Positions 22,753 to 35,101 of a DNA stretch of 64,000 bases are shown here, one piece after another (within the stretch, counting starts at the first letter, position 1; every line of letters begins with the position of its first letter). The stretch is taken from assembly GCA_907163345.1 (NCBI GenBank), contig CAJQUN010000002.1:40401754-40465753 (forward strand), given 5' to 3'. The notes under the pieces are model-generated. The model was not told the DNA's origin and did no database searches. It saw only the letters and a program-made list of their open reading frames with translations. Both the position numbers and the translations under genes were made by a program. The DNA comes from Haberlea rhodopensis. Taxonomy: Eukaryota > Streptophyta > Magnoliopsida > Lamiales > Gesneriaceae.

Positions 22753-24438
22753 ACGGATTTGAAGCGACTATTAAAGTTTGAGCAAACATGTCTCAAACAA
22801 AATCGATGTACTCCACGCGGTGATTTGAAGTCAGGAATACAATCGCCTGCTGCAATGAGGCCCGGATGACGGTCAGAAATCAAACATGCACCACCCTCAG
22901 ATCTTCTCACAATATGCTGGCTTATCATCTCCAAAAACCATCTCCATGACAGAAACTTTTCTTCATCAACAATTGCAAATGCCAAATGGTAACACTTGAT
23001 TATTAGCGTCCATTGTCACGGCAATCAACATCTTATGTTGATATTTCGTATACAGATGTGTTCCATCCACGCTTATTACCCGGCGGCAATGTTGAAATCC
23101 TTCTACACATGGTCGGAAGGTCCAGAACACGTAATTCAATGTCTTCTCTCTTGGTCTGGCATTGTCAAGGTGAACCCACTCAATGACGGTGCCGGGATTC
23201 CATTTTTGCAAAGCTCCCGTATAGTAAGGCAGTTTCTGAACGGAGCTCTCCCATGTCCCATACACATTCTCAACAGCACGTCGCAAACTAAACCATCCTT
23301 TTGCATAAGAGATCTCAAATCCATATTTGTCTTTGACGGTTTGAATTACATACTTTATCTCGAAAGCTGGATCACGCCGAACAATTCCCACTAACAAGCT
23401 AGCAATCATGTTTTTGTCCAAATTTGCATGATCGATAGACAGCTCACTCAAAAGGCATGTGTGAGAACCTCCATATTTGTTTATTTTGAATAATCCAACT
23501 TTCTTCTTCAACGAGGCGCGCAGGTACCATCTACAAGGTGCATCTTCTGTACTGTATTTGCACACAACTTTCCACAATGTTTTTGTACTTTTCACAACGC
23601 GGTACTCTCGTTTTGCAACACGTACAAAGTAATCCTTTACAGCTGCCTGCAGATGTGCTTTATTTTTGAACACCATATCTACATGCATATCCCCTTTGGA
23701 GTAATCGTAATAACTACCCCATTTACCTGTTGGAATGTCTACTGAGTCTGCAAATACTTCAGGATGTGTCATTGAGAAGAATGGAATTGTTGGATAAAGG
23801 ACATGACTAGTTGTCGTGGTTGTCTCCGGTACATTAACTGACACTTCCTGGGTGATTGGGATCCCTTCATCTTCATCTGCAATTGTTTCTGACATGACAC
23901 AAATATCAACCTCATCGTCATCAGCATCATCCTCGGACGGAATATCATCTGGTTCTGACTGAATATCATTTCCCAATTCAGCGAAACTGTCTGCTAGTGG
24001 CTCAGGAGCAATCACATCAGCATCTATTGGATCGTCATCGTGGTGTCTACCGGAGACAGTCGGTCCTTCTGCAACTACAGGCAAACAATCTACATTTTCT
24101 GGAATATAATCATAGTTTCTTTGTTCCGTTTCTATGTAAAGTTCCAAGCAACTAAGACATTGTTCTGAATCCAATAGCCATGCTAAGTTATAATCATTAT
24201 CGATTGGCAAAATTGTCTGTCGTACCCCGGCAAAATCTCTAAACATATGTCTTACATGTATTTTCAGAAGAAACTGGTTGCCATCGATGCCCGTGATATT
24301 ATATATTTCGGTCAACAACTGCATAAAATTAATTGTGCGAGATATTGTGGTAACTCTTATTGGACCACGATCATATCTAATGGTATCCAAATCCTGTAAT
24401 ATATTACCTCCACAATATAATAATATTTGAATCGACAT
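22713..24438 (-). pseudogene. MULE transposase (MuDR type), frameshifted and truncated
   Basis: Starts MSIQILLYCGGNILQDLD with a PB1-like N-terminal region, then an acidic linker, a MuDR-type zinc-binding region (CRWYLRASLKK, GSHTC), and the catalytic domain: ISVDGTHLYTKYQHKML contains the first Asp and LISDRHPGLI the second. A one-base insertion near 22985 shifts the frame between VLPFG and AFAIVDEEKFLSWRWF. The protein ends at LKDLCWRAGSE, so the third catalytic acid and the C-terminal CCHC finger are missing. It cannot be active alone. Confidence 0.9.
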
Positions 24439-24668
24439 CTCTGAAAAATTTATAAAATATTACAAATAATTAATAAATTTATAAAATCAATATGATAAAA
24501 TCAATATGATAAAATCAATAATATAACAACATTTTTACCTGAAAAATACTTCGAGAGTGGTTAATTGAGATTGGAGATTGAACAATTTTAACGATAAAAA
24601 TAAGATAAGAAACTATGATGATATGTGATTTTCGCTTCGGTATGAAAAAATGAAGGGCTCGGCCGCGG

Positions 24669-24676
24669 TATTTATA
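24669..24676 (-). promoter_or_regulatory. TATA box at inner edge of right TIR (transposase)
   Basis: TATAAATA on the minus strand, just inside the palindrome series and about 230 bases before the transposase ATG; mirrors the left-TIR arrangement. Confidence 0.55.
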
Positions 24677-24681
24677 CCCGA

Positions 24682-24836
24682 GAAGGCGCCATCTTGGATG
24701 GCGCCTTCATAAAAAAAAATAATTTTTATTTGAAGGCGCCATCCAAGATGGCGCCTTCAATTAATTTTTTTATCAGATACGAAAGGCGCCATCTGAGATG
24801 GCGCCTTTACATGAAGGCGCCATCTGAGATGGCGGT
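24682..24836. repeat. Subterminal palindrome series, right TIR
   Basis: Four GGCGCCATC/GATGGCG units with 3-base centres (TTG, CAA, TGA, TGA types); the outermost is degraded at its outer arm. Confidence 0.85.
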
Positions 24837-24972
24837 TTGGGTTACTTTAAAAACGAATTTAAAATTCGGATATTTTATTAAATTAATTTGTTTTTTTGAT
24901 TATATTAATAAAAAACCCCCCCCGGCCCCCTGCCCATTCTTTGATTTGATATATGAGAATTACAGATTACCC

Positions 24973-25861
24973 TTTTTGCCCTTTATATTTGAAATGATCG
25001 AAAATTAAATTTAAAAATAATTGAATAACTTTCAACTCGAATTTGAGTTTTATTCATTTATCCAATATATGAAAAAAAATCTTGTAAAATGGTTTGATTC
25101 GATTTATTTGCATTCCAATTATGAATCCCGAGTAAATATATAAACATTGGAAGCTGAAACATTTCTTACTCTAAATGATCAGTTATATGGTGACAATATT
25201 TGGTTTTTTTTATGGTGGTTTCTTTAGTCTGATTCAATCTTGGATCAATGCTTCGCTTCGGCTACTGAGCTTATCGGTTTTGTGTGTCGTCCAGTGATGA
25301 TTTTTAATTGATGGCTATTAGTCAGGGATTTGGATACGAAAGTTTGCTCGGTTGTTTGTCTCTTATCAATTTGTGTCTATCGTATTTCCTTATTTGTTTC
25401 TTCAATGTTGTTGGAAGTACAGTTCCCTTGATCGACCACCTACTGGGCAAAATAGTTTGAGTGTACTTGATTGGGATCGAGTGGTTCATGCACTTTCCAT
25501 GTCAAGTTCTGGTGTTTTTTATGTGATTCGTTCTACCAATAGACATTTTAATATGATTTTTCATATCTATGTATTTGTCATTTCCCAAGCTTGAAACCTG
25601 TATTTGTTGCTGATTTTGTTTGTTTCCTTGTACCTTGTGGACTTTGGTTGGATATGTATTATATATGTTGGTTATTAATGTAACTCTTGTTTTTATTCAA
25701 AAAGAAAAAAAAAAGAAAATTCAAGAATGTAGAATCGAGGTACATTAACATTGACAGATAGAAAACTAAGTTATCAAGCTAAGTTATTCTTTTGCCACAG
25801 ACCTTATAAGCTTATTAGACCTCGTTGCTTACTAATCACATACGAACGGAATTAGCCGTAT
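24973..25861. other. Spacer, no gene recognised
   Basis: AT-rich to moderate GC. An 80-codon plus frame at 25352-25594 has no known motif. No repeat ends seen. Confidence 0.4.
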
Positions 25862-25869
25862 CATCACGG

Positions 25870-26225
25870 TAGGGGTGGTTAACGGAATGATTCGGTCCGG
25901 AACCAGCCGGTTCCGGATCCGATAATCCCGGAACCGGTCCGATCCGTTAAGGAATCGGATCGGATCCGGTTCCGATCCAACCGGTTCCGGGTTGGACCGA
26001 TTCCAACCCGGAACTGATTTGTTTGATTTTATTTTTTTTTAAAATCTAACTTATATTAGCTTAAATATAAAAACAATTTTAAAAAAATGGATCTGGTTCC
26101 GGTTCAATCCGGAACCAGATCCGTTTAGTCCGGAATCGGTAAGATACCGGTTTCGGTTCCGAACCGGGCTAACCGATCCGATTTCGGGTCGAGTTCGGAT
26201 TGACCCGGCCCGTTAAGCACCCCTA
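25870..26225. mobile_element. hAT-type MITE with perfect 8-bp target duplication
   Basis: Flanked by CATCACGG at 25862-25869 and 26226-26233. Ends TAGGGGTGGTTAACGG and CCGTTAAGCACCCCTA are inverted repeats. The interior is filled with CCGGTTCCG and CGGAACCGG words, a pattern of a widespread plant hAT MITE group. 356 bp, non-coding. Confidence 0.9.
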
Positions 26226-26329
26226 CATCACGGGTCCAGAACAAGGTTTAACCCATGATTGTGCCTCATAATGTTCTTAGTACATGTTAACTCTTCTCAT
26301 GTCACCATGTTGCGTGTAGAACGTACCAC

Positions 26330-26764
26330 AAGTGTATGATGTCAAGTTTTAGTATTTGATAAGTAAAAAAGTGTCGAACCCACAGGGATTGGTATATAGT
26401 TTAAATTGAATATTGTATTAAAATGATCTTAGTCATATTTAGAAAAACGCTTAAAGATATTTGAAATTTTAAATAACAATATAAATTACTAAAATAAAAG
26501 ATTGTAAAATTTATGGGAGTTTTAATGTTATAAGAGTTCTAGAGGTTCGATTCACTTATTCATCCACCATACTTTTCAATTTTTAATTTCAATGTTATAG
26601 ATTTTCCTAGTTTATTAGCCAAGAATCCTTATGTGTTTTCTACTCACTCTCCTGAGTGATAAGCTTTATTATTTATTAATCGTGATATGTCTATCTAATA
26701 TTAACTATCAAATAATATAATAGCACATTGATTCTTTTAAAAGTTTCAATGGAGTAATATGCAT
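26330..26764 (-). repeat. Older gypsy LTR, part split off by the Athila insertion
   Basis: Contains GTGTCGAACCCACAGGGATT, common in plant gypsy LTRs. It continues at 36655 once the inner element and one copy of TGCAT are removed. The left edge is approximate. Confidence 0.55.
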
Positions 26765-28286
26765 TGGTAGCGTTTATCGTGTACGCCAAATTAACCATCT
26801 CAAGTTAATAACAGTAATGAATGTAGTAGCGTGAGTAGGGATCGATCCCACGAGGAAGTTATATTTTTGTGTTAACTTATGCAAACTAAAATAAAACGGG
26901 GTTTTGAAGTCAAAATAATAATACTATGATGCAAAATTAACTAATATGCAAAATAATCTAGATGTATTAACTTATGAGGAAAGTGCGATTCGCGGTTTTT
27001 GGTTAACTTTACAATTGGCATTTACTATCTTGATCATCGATCTTCACAAATGGTTCAATTTCCATATGAATATTCATCGTGGACGTTTAATCCAATAATC
27101 AAAGTACTATCTCATCTTAAGTTTAGTTAAGTAGCCCAAGCGTTCTAGTTTAACCCTTATCAATCAATCAATCAAAATACAAGCGATTAAGATTTAAATC
27201 GATGATAGCATATGAACTACTGAGATCGATGAAGCTAAACAACATAATCCAAGCGTCTATGTTTAAACTAGTCAATTATTTTTCCTAAGAATTTAACAAA
27301 CTCACAAGCGGAATTTAATTAATCTTAGTTGCTTCGTAAATTAGAGGGATCAAACGATTCCGTATTTGATATCTAATTTAGCAATAAATTGTATGAACAA
27401 TAGCTAGGTGATCAATCCAACAATCATGCATAAAATTTTGACAATCAAATCAGAAAAACAATTGATACTCAATGAAAATCAACAATCAAAACTTAATCTC
27501 ACAAGAATCGTAAACTCCAATGTATCGTTTTCCTCAACCGAGAATCACAAAAGTATTTAGCTACTCATAACTAGATTAAAAACAATCAAAATTACTCTAG
27601 AAAGCATTAAACTAATAGGAAAAGAAAAAGTTACTAAAAGGAATCACGATTCCGGCTTGTCGATTCCGTCCTCGTTCTTCGAACATTCTTCACAAAAATT
27701 GAAAGAAAAAATATTTTAAAATCTAAAAATTATTTCTAAAGTCTGAATACTCTCTTCAAGAGACTTATTTTCGAGTTACAAGAGGTGTGGTGGCTGATGG
27801 GGTAGGTTAGAGTTTATGTAGGAAGGAAAGAAATCAAGTTGCTAAACTTTCCAAAACACTGGTGGCGATCGATCGCTAGCTATTTTTTCGGCGATTTTCT
27901 TCAGTCGATCGATCGCCTCTTTTCTCACGATCGATCGCTTGGCTCCAGTGAGGTTTGGCGATCGATCGCGTAACCCTCGCGATCGATCGATGCTTTGTAA
28001 TTTTTGTTGCTCAGCATTCTGTCCATAGGCGATCGATTGCCTTCTTCTTACGGTCGATCGCCTCCACTAAAATTACATTTTTAGCCTTTTCTTGATCTAT
28101 ATTGAATCCTTATTAGCTCCAATGCTTTTCTTGACATTTATTCGCCTTAGTTAGCTCGATTTCTTCGATTCCACCTACAATTACACAAATATACGATTAG
28201 GTAGTATATGTATCAAATTATCCATCAAAATATACCAAATCGTAACCAATTAAATGCAATAGATGTGTCTATTTCTAGTCACATCA
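26765..28286 (-). repeat. 3' LTR of the Athila-type element
   Basis: 1,522 bp, TGGTAGCG...CACATCA as read on plus. Carries the GCGATCGATCGC palindrome cluster at 27864-28062. Confidence 0.93.
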
Positions 28287-28299
28287 AACTCCCCCATAC
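28287..28299 (-). other. Polypurine tract
   Basis: TATGGGGGAGTT on the minus strand, immediately upstream of the 3' LTR; primes plus-strand DNA synthesis in gypsy elements. Confidence 0.7.
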
Positions 28300-29700
28300 T
28301 TACTCTTTACTCGACCTCGAGTAAATCAGATAAAACTACAATATTTTTGATTGGCTCATAGCATCATAACAAACTAACTTGTTCTCACTTTAATGCCTCA
28401 ACAATTTTAAACATGCATAGTAATGAAAGGCGGTGAAAAGTTAATAATGGAACAAGTTCAATCCCTAAACTTTTCGTACCCAACAAAGTAGTGAACGTGT
28501 GTGTGTGGTCATAAACAAGTGTCATGTACAAATTATAGATCCAATAGATGCAAACTCACAATAATCCAAGTTATACACTAACACAAGTATAAGCTCAATT
28601 GCACACTCTTCTCCACTATCTTAGCCACTTTGCAAACACAAATCAAGTAGGTCTTTATTAGCTTGTAGTGTGGCCTAGGTATTGGCTTATGAAAGAAAGG
28701 TAAGGATATATCAAGCAAGAGAGTATGATGATATGCGCACTAAAAGCTTCTCTTCTTGCATGAATTCTTCAACTTTTATTTCAACATTTTTCTTCTTTTG
28801 TGCATTGTCTCCCATTGGAGTCATACTTTTATGTATTTTCTCAAGGCATCCCTTTTCTTTCATGCATTTCATTCTTTTCCTTATGAAGCTCACAACATTT
28901 TAATCATTGAATATTTAAGTGCATGTGAATGAAATACATCATACTCCCTTCAAATGTATGGATAGAATTCATATTTAGGCTCATAAGGGAATGATGATAA
29001 GCTAGTCAAAGAATGTCGAATGGTGGTTGTTTGTATGCTTAGCATACAACCATTCTTTTGCATTAAGGCTCAAAAAGGGTACTAGTGATTGATTTTCTTT
29101 ACATGGTAGGCTTGAAAGGCTCAAACGCATCAAAGATTGTCCTATATCGCTTTCATGTTTGCAAGTAATCCAGACATATGCCTCAAAGAGCATGTAGTTA
29201 AGTTCTAGCATATATCAGAGACTTCGTAAGACTATCACAAAGTTCACACAATATTCACTAACCTATGTACACTTCACAAGTCATGACGGATTTGTGCTCA
29301 AAATATTCAACTACTAGGTTAAAGTAAAATTTGCATTAGAGTTCAAAGTGTTCCAAGGTTAACAATTCACCTATGTTCAAAAGCATGCAAGATATCAATT
29401 AGGTTCCATCATGGGCTAGTGATTCTAAGCACGTGTTCATTACTAACTATGAGCTCAAAATTTTTAAAAATTTTCGAGTTTTTTGTACTTTTATAATAAG
29501 AAAAACAATAACACGCCACTAATCCCTTCCCCATACTTAAATCTTACATTGTCCCCAATGTAAGGCAAAAACATAAGAAAAGAGAAAAGTCTAACTATTA
29601 AAGCAATAAAAATGAAAATAAAAAGGAGGAAGGAAACTAACTCCCCTTGGGTTGCCTCCCAAGCAGCGCCTCTGTTTTACGTCGGTGGCCCGACGCCAGT
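28300..29700 (-). other. Non-coding 3' region of the Athila-type element
   Basis: AT-rich, only short meaningless frames. Athila elements often carry an env-like gene here; none is detectable. The phrase GGGTTGCCTCCCAAGCAGCG near 29650 marks the region just after pol in this group. Confidence 0.6.
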
Positions 29701-29707
29701 TCATGGA

Positions 29708-31685
29708 TCACGTGATGCTTGGTGGATCTTCGAGATCCATTTTTCCTTCTTTAGCGGCATGGAAACCTTCATAGTATGGTTTCAGTCTATGTCTGTTCAC
29801 CTTGAATGTCTTATCTTTTGCTAGGCTTTGAACCTCAACTGCACCATGAGGAAAAACAGCAGTTACTATAAAAGGTCCAACCCATAGAGAGCGTAGTTTA
29901 CCTGGAAAGAGGCCAAAGGCGGGAAAAGTATAGGAGGACTTTTTGACCAACGACAAACTCCTTCATCGAGATCATTTTGTCATGAAAGGTCTTCGTTTTC
30001 TCTTTGTAGATCTTGGAGCTTTCATACGCATCATTGCGGATCTCTTCCAGCTCTTGCAATTGCAGCTTTCTATGTTCCCCGCTCTTGTTCATAGCCATGT
30101 TGAAGTGCTTGATGGCCCAAAAAGCTCGATGCTCCAACTCTACAGGCAAATGACACGGTTTACCAAAGATTAGTCTATAAGGAGACATACCTATTGGCGT
30201 TTTGTATGCAGTCCAATAGGCCCACAATGCATCATCTAGTCTTAAGCTCCAATCCTTCCTAGTGGGATTTACAGTCTTTTCCAAGATGGATTTGATTTCT
30301 CGATTTGAAACTTCGGCTTGTCCATTTGTTTGTGGGTGGTAGGCGGTGGACACATTCTGTGTCACATGGTACTTCTTTAATAAACTCTCCACCGTCCTAT
30401 TGCAAAAATGGGCGCCTCGATCACTTATGATTGCTCTTGGAGTCCCAAACCTAGAGAAAATGTTATGGTTTATAAAACCTGCAACAACTTTCGAATCATC
30501 AGTACGGGTGGCTAAAGCTCCCACCCATTTTGACACATAATCCACAGCAAGTAAAATGTAAATGTGGCCAAAAGATTGTGGAAACGGTCCCATGAAGTCG
30601 ATGCCCCATACATCAAAGATTTCACAATAAAATATAGGTTGTTGGGGCATCTCATTTCGTTGAGATATGTTACCTGTCTTTTGGCACTCATGACATGATT
30701 TGCAGAAATTATATGCATCATGAAATAAAGTTGGCCAAAAGAATCCACATTCTAATACCTTGTGTGCCGTTCTTTTGGCTCCAAAGTGGCCACCAACCTC
30801 ATGTGAATGACAACAACGGAGTATGGAAGATACCACATTGCCCGGAATGCAACGTCGAAGAACTTGATCAGCACAATGTTTCCATAAGTATGGCTCATCC
30901 CAAACATAGTACTTGGCGTCGCTTTGAACTTTCGCCTTTTGAGTCCTATTCAATCCATTAGGAAAAGTATTAGTGGCCAAAAAATTAGCAATGCTTGCAT
31001 ACCATGGTAAAATGTCGTGCACGGCAAAGAGTCGTTCATCCGGGAATTCTTCGTTGAAACACGGTGTGTCATTCACATGAATCAAACGACTTAGGTGATC
31101 CGCCACTTTATTCTCTGTTCCTCGCTTGTCTTTGATCTCAATATCAAATTCACTCAAAAGTAAGATCCATCTGATTAGTCTTGGCTTTTCCTCCTTCTTC
31201 GTCATCAAGTAGCGAATAGCTGCATGATCAGAATAAACAACAACTTTAGCACCGAGCAAATAAGATCGAAATTTTTCTAAAGAAAATACAACAGCTAGTA
31301 ACTCCTTTTCAGTAGTGGAATAGTTTCGCTGGGCATCATTCAAGGTCATGGAGGCATAGTAGATGGCATGGGAAATCTTTCCAATCTTTTGGCCTAAAAC
31401 GAAGCCTACTGGATAATCGCTTGCATCACACATGATCTCAAATGGCTTGCTCCAATCAGGTGGTTGGATAATTGGTGTGGATGTCAATGATGCCTTCAAT
31501 GTATCAAATGCGGTCTTGCACGCCTCATCAAACTCGAATGCTACATCCTTTTGCAACAATTTGCACAATGGTGATGCTATCTTGGCGAAGTCCCTGGATA
31601 TACCTCCTATAGAAACCTGCATGGCCAAGAAAGGAACGCACATCCCGCACACAAATAGGACAAGGTAGAGACTGAATAATGTCAA
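29708..31685 (-). pseudogene. Gypsy RNase H and integrase
   Basis: RNase H: PFEIMCDASDYPVGFVLGQ, TEKELLAVVFSLEKFRSYL and VYSDHAAIRYL. Integrase: zinc-binding HEVGGHFGAKRT...CKSCHECQK (HH-CC), then catalytic IDFMGPFPQSFG, IISDRGAHFCN and NGQAEVSNREIKSIL, giving D, D and E. The C-terminal region is split by a frameshift near 29930, where FPGKLRSLWVGPFIV continues in another frame to 29708. The N-terminal junction with RT is also shifted, near 31605 (FYRRYI then the RDFAKIASPLC frame). Confidence 0.92.
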
Positions 31686-33072
31686 TTTTTGCTTTATCTA
31701 CCTCCATACCTTTGGATGAGACCACATGACCCAAAACAATACCTTGTTCTACCATAAAGTGGCATTTTTCAGAATTTAGCACAAGGTTTGTTTCTATGCA
31801 ACGCTTTAGGACAGGGGTGAGATTAGTTAGACAAGCATTGAATGAGTTACCATAAACAGTAAAATCATCCATGAATACCTCTAATATGTGCTCAGTGTAC
31901 TCTGAAAATATACTAGCCATGCACCGTTGGAAAGTGGCTGGTGCATTGCAAAGTCCGAAGGGCATGCGCCTATAAGCGAAGGTTCCAAAGGGGCATGTGA
32001 ATGTAGTCTTTTCTTGATCTTCCGGAGCAATTGCAATCTGAAAATAACCGGAATATCCATCAAGAAAACAGTAATAAGAATGACATGCTAACCTTTCAAG
32101 CATTTGATCAATGAAGGGCAATGGAAAGTGGTCATTGCGGGTCACGGTGTTCAATTTGCGGTAGTCAATGCAAACTCTCCACCCATTTTGAATGCGGGTG
32201 GTCACTAATTCATCGTCTTTGTTTCTCACCATTGTAATGCCAGTCTTCTTTGGTACTACTTGGACAGGGCTGACCCACTTGCTATCAGAAATAGGGTATA
32301 TCATTCCAACTGCAAGAAGCTTTAAGATTTCCTCTTTCATTACTTCCATCATCGGTGGGTTGACTTTCCTTTGCGGTTGGCGTGTAGGTTTTGATCCTTC
32401 TTCAAGTAGAATCCTATGCATGCATGTCGAGGGGCTTATTCCTTTGATGTCAGCAATGGTACATCCTATCGCGGTCTTGTGCTCCTCTAGCACTTGATTG
32501 AGCTCTTCTCTTGTATCTCCCAACTTGCTAGAGATTATTACCGGTAATGTGTTTCCTTCTCCAAGGAACACATACTTTAGGTGACTTGGTAATGGCTTCA
32601 ATGCAATAGTGGGTGCCTGCGATACAGAAGGGAGAGGCCTAGAATTAGGAACAGGCAATGACACAAATGAAATATTACCTTGTATCTCGGGCATGGTATC
32701 CAACACAGTGATCTTGTATTCCACCTCATCTCCAAGTGGCAACTCTTCTTCGAAATGATCTAGAGCGGTGGTGAGGGCTATCTCCAACTCAATTTTACCT
32801 GCAGTCTCAAAGATGCCTTGGGACAAGTAATCGATAATATCGATAAAGTACACAGTATCATCATCGTCACAAGGGTATTTCATGGCATCATGTATATTGA
32901 ATTTAACGACATCACCATCAAATTCCATTGTGAGTGTGCCACTATGAACATCTATATTAGTCTTTGATGTTTTCAAGAAGGGTCTCCCTAATAATATATG
33001 GCTACTATTGTCCCCCTTAGCCATATCAAGTACATAAAAATCGGCGGGAAATACCAACTCATTTACTTGCAC
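31528..33072 (-). pseudogene. Gypsy protease end and reverse transcriptase
   Basis: Starts in the C-terminal half of the retropepsin (ELVFPADFYVLDM, HILLGRPFLKT), separated by a frameshift near 33085 from the DLGASINVMP active-site half. The RT follows: GWRVCIDYRKLNTVTRNDHF, SGYFQIAIAPEDQEKTTF, MPFGLCNAPATFQRCM, and FMDDFTVYG as the catalytic Y/F-x-D-D. RSFLGHAGFYRRYI ends homology at the next frameshift. Confidence 0.92.
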
Positions 33073-33083
33073 TAAGACATCTT

Positions 33084-35014
33084 CTAAATCCCTCTAGGAT
33101 ATGCATTAGATCTATCCGCTAGTTGGACAACTACCCTTGTTTCACTTAAAGGCCCTAGGTTTAAAGAAGCATAGAGAGAGTACGGCATGACGTTTATCGA
33201 TGCTCCTAAATCTAGCATAGCTTTTTCAAGACGTGTTGTACCAATTGTGCATGGGATAGTGAACATACCTGGGTCCTTGCACTTGGTAGGGATTTTCCTT
33301 TGAATGACCGCTGAGATGTTCTCCCCCAACTCTACTTTGCGGCATCCTTTCAGCTTTTGTTTCCTCTTGGTTGTGCACAACTCTTTTAAAAACTTTGCAT
33401 AGCAGGGCACTTGCTTGATTGCATCCAACAGTGGAATGTTCAGCTCACATCTCCGAAAGGTTTCATAGAGGTCCTTGATGTTTTCATTCCTCCTATCTTC
33501 CTGATACGCAAGAGGGAAAGGGGGTTCAATCTTATACTCAGAAGTTATAGGAGATTTACCTTTTTGTTCCTCCTTTTGTATAGAATCTTTCTCCGTGGGC
33601 TCAATCTCTTTCTCCTCTTTATGTGTCTCGAGTTCTTTCCCACTCCTTAGTTTAATCGCACTTGCATTTTCCCTTGGATTCACTACTGGTTGTGATGGTA
33701 GGGTGCTTGATCTTTGAGACTCTATGCGATTTATTGTTGTGGCTAACTGTCCCATTTGAGTGCTCAAGCTTTGGATGCTTGCTCTTGTTTCCTGTTGAAA
33801 TTTCATAGATCCATTAGCAACTTTCTTAACAATATTTTCTAGATACTCACCAGGTGTTGGAGTCGGAATGGCTTGTTGTTGCCTTTGGAACGGTGGTCTA
33901 TACGGTGGTGGTTGGTGTTGTATCTGTGGCTCAGCTTGATTCCCATATCTCAAATTTGGATGATCTCGCCATCCTGGGTTGTATGTGCTAGAATAGGGAT
34001 CATACTTCCGTTGTGGCTGTCCCGGAAATCCGCCCGCTGCATTTGCTTCCTCAATAGATGGTTCTTGAAGTGTGGGGCAAGAGTCAGTTGGATGATTCGG
34101 TAGTGCACAAATCCCACATACCTTAGCACTTTGTCCAATTCCAATTGCAAGTTGTTTCACGATACCTGTTAAGCCAATCAATTGTTGTTCGAGAATAGAC
34201 ACATTTACCTCGCCTTGATTCCTAGGCTTATGGTCCGATCGAGCAGTCCCTAAACTGTTGAGAGTTGGCTGCCATGTTCGCAATCAAGTGTCTTGCCTCC
34301 ATTGGCGTCTTATCCACAAATGCTCCTCCACTTGCAGCGTCCACCAAGTTCCTGTCATTTGGCAAAAGTCCCTCATAAAAATATTGAATAAGTAAGTGCT
34401 CACTTATCTGATGTTGAGGGCAGCTTGCACAAAGCTTTTTGAAGCGCTCCCAATATTCATGCAGTGATTACTCGTGGCATTGTCTAATGACGTATATGTC
34501 TTTGCGGATATTCGTCGCCCTTGATGCTGGAAAGTATTTCTCAAAGAAGGTTCTTTTCAGCTCGTTCCATGTAGTGATGGATCCAGAAGGTAAATAGAAG
34601 AGTCAATCCTTAGCAGCGTCCTTCAAAGAGAACGGAAAAGCTCGTAATTTGATTTGTTCCTCAGTTATGCCAGTTGGCTTCATCGTAGTACATACTACAT
34701 GGAATTCCATCAAATGCTTATGCGGATCCTCACCTGCAAGGCCATGAAAAGAAGGTAAAAGATGTATTAGGCCAGATTTTAATTCAACATTTATTAGTAG
34801 CAAGTGTAGGAAAGGTTATGCAAAGAGGTTGCTGATCCAGAGTAGGATTCGCTAATTGTCGTAAGCTTTGATTCTCCGCCATGATAGTCATTTCCTCTTC
34901 TTCTTTTACTTGTCTTCGATTTTCTCTCCTTAGCTGGTGTAAAGTCCTTTCTATCTCGTGATCGTATTGATGTTCGTCTTCCTCTGATGAAAAATCGCCT
35001 GCGTGCATGAACAA
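33084..35014 (-). pseudogene. Gypsy gag and start of protease, interrupted by stops
   Basis: Opens near 35014 with an acidic region, then the Athila-type gag phrase SFHGLAGEDPHKHLMEFH and RAFPFSLKDAAKD, where a Trp codon has become a stop (about 34602). Another stop lies near 34470. After 34283 an intact stretch carries a CCHC knuckle (CGICALPNHPTDSC), a Gln/Pro-rich segment, and the protease start LDLGASINVMP with the D-x-G-A signature (33220-33190). Confidence 0.88.
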
Positions 35015-35078
35015 TTAGGTAAAAAGCACGGGAAGAAGAATATCAATAACAAATTAACACAAATTAATAAAATTGCCT

Positions 35079-35096
35079 TCCCCGGCAACGGCGCCA
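35079..35096 (-). other. Primer-binding site, tRNA-Asp
   Basis: TGGCGCCGTTGCCGGGGA on the minus strand, five bases inside the 5' LTR. It is complementary to the 3' end of plant tRNA-Asp(GTC) including CCA, the primer typical of Athila elements. Confidence 0.85.
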
Positions 35097-35101
35097 AAAT
35101 T

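Larger units (their letters stand above)
21479..24972. mobile_element. MULE with long TIRs carrying transposase and plant-mobile-domain genes
   Basis: About 3.5 kb bounded by roughly 270-bp inverted terminal regions (left to about 21748, right from about 24682). Shared inverted blocks include AATTCTC near the edges, AAAATATCCGAATTT, and the GGCGCCATC palindrome series. Inside are a minus-strand MULE transposase fragment and a plus-strand PMD fragment whose truncated ends meet near 22713-22752, implying a central deletion of both 3' ends. I found no convincing 9-bp target duplication, so the outer borders are approximate. Confidence 0.75.

Noticed and set aside
22996..23394. 132-codon plus frame
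   Set aside because: Antisense of the MULE transposase.
27864..28062. CRISPR-like repeat array
   Set aside because: Units are palindromes with irregular spacing in a plant LTR; no spacers or cas genes.
28300..29640. env-like gene of the Athila element
   Set aside because: Only short frames without transmembrane or other recognisable content.
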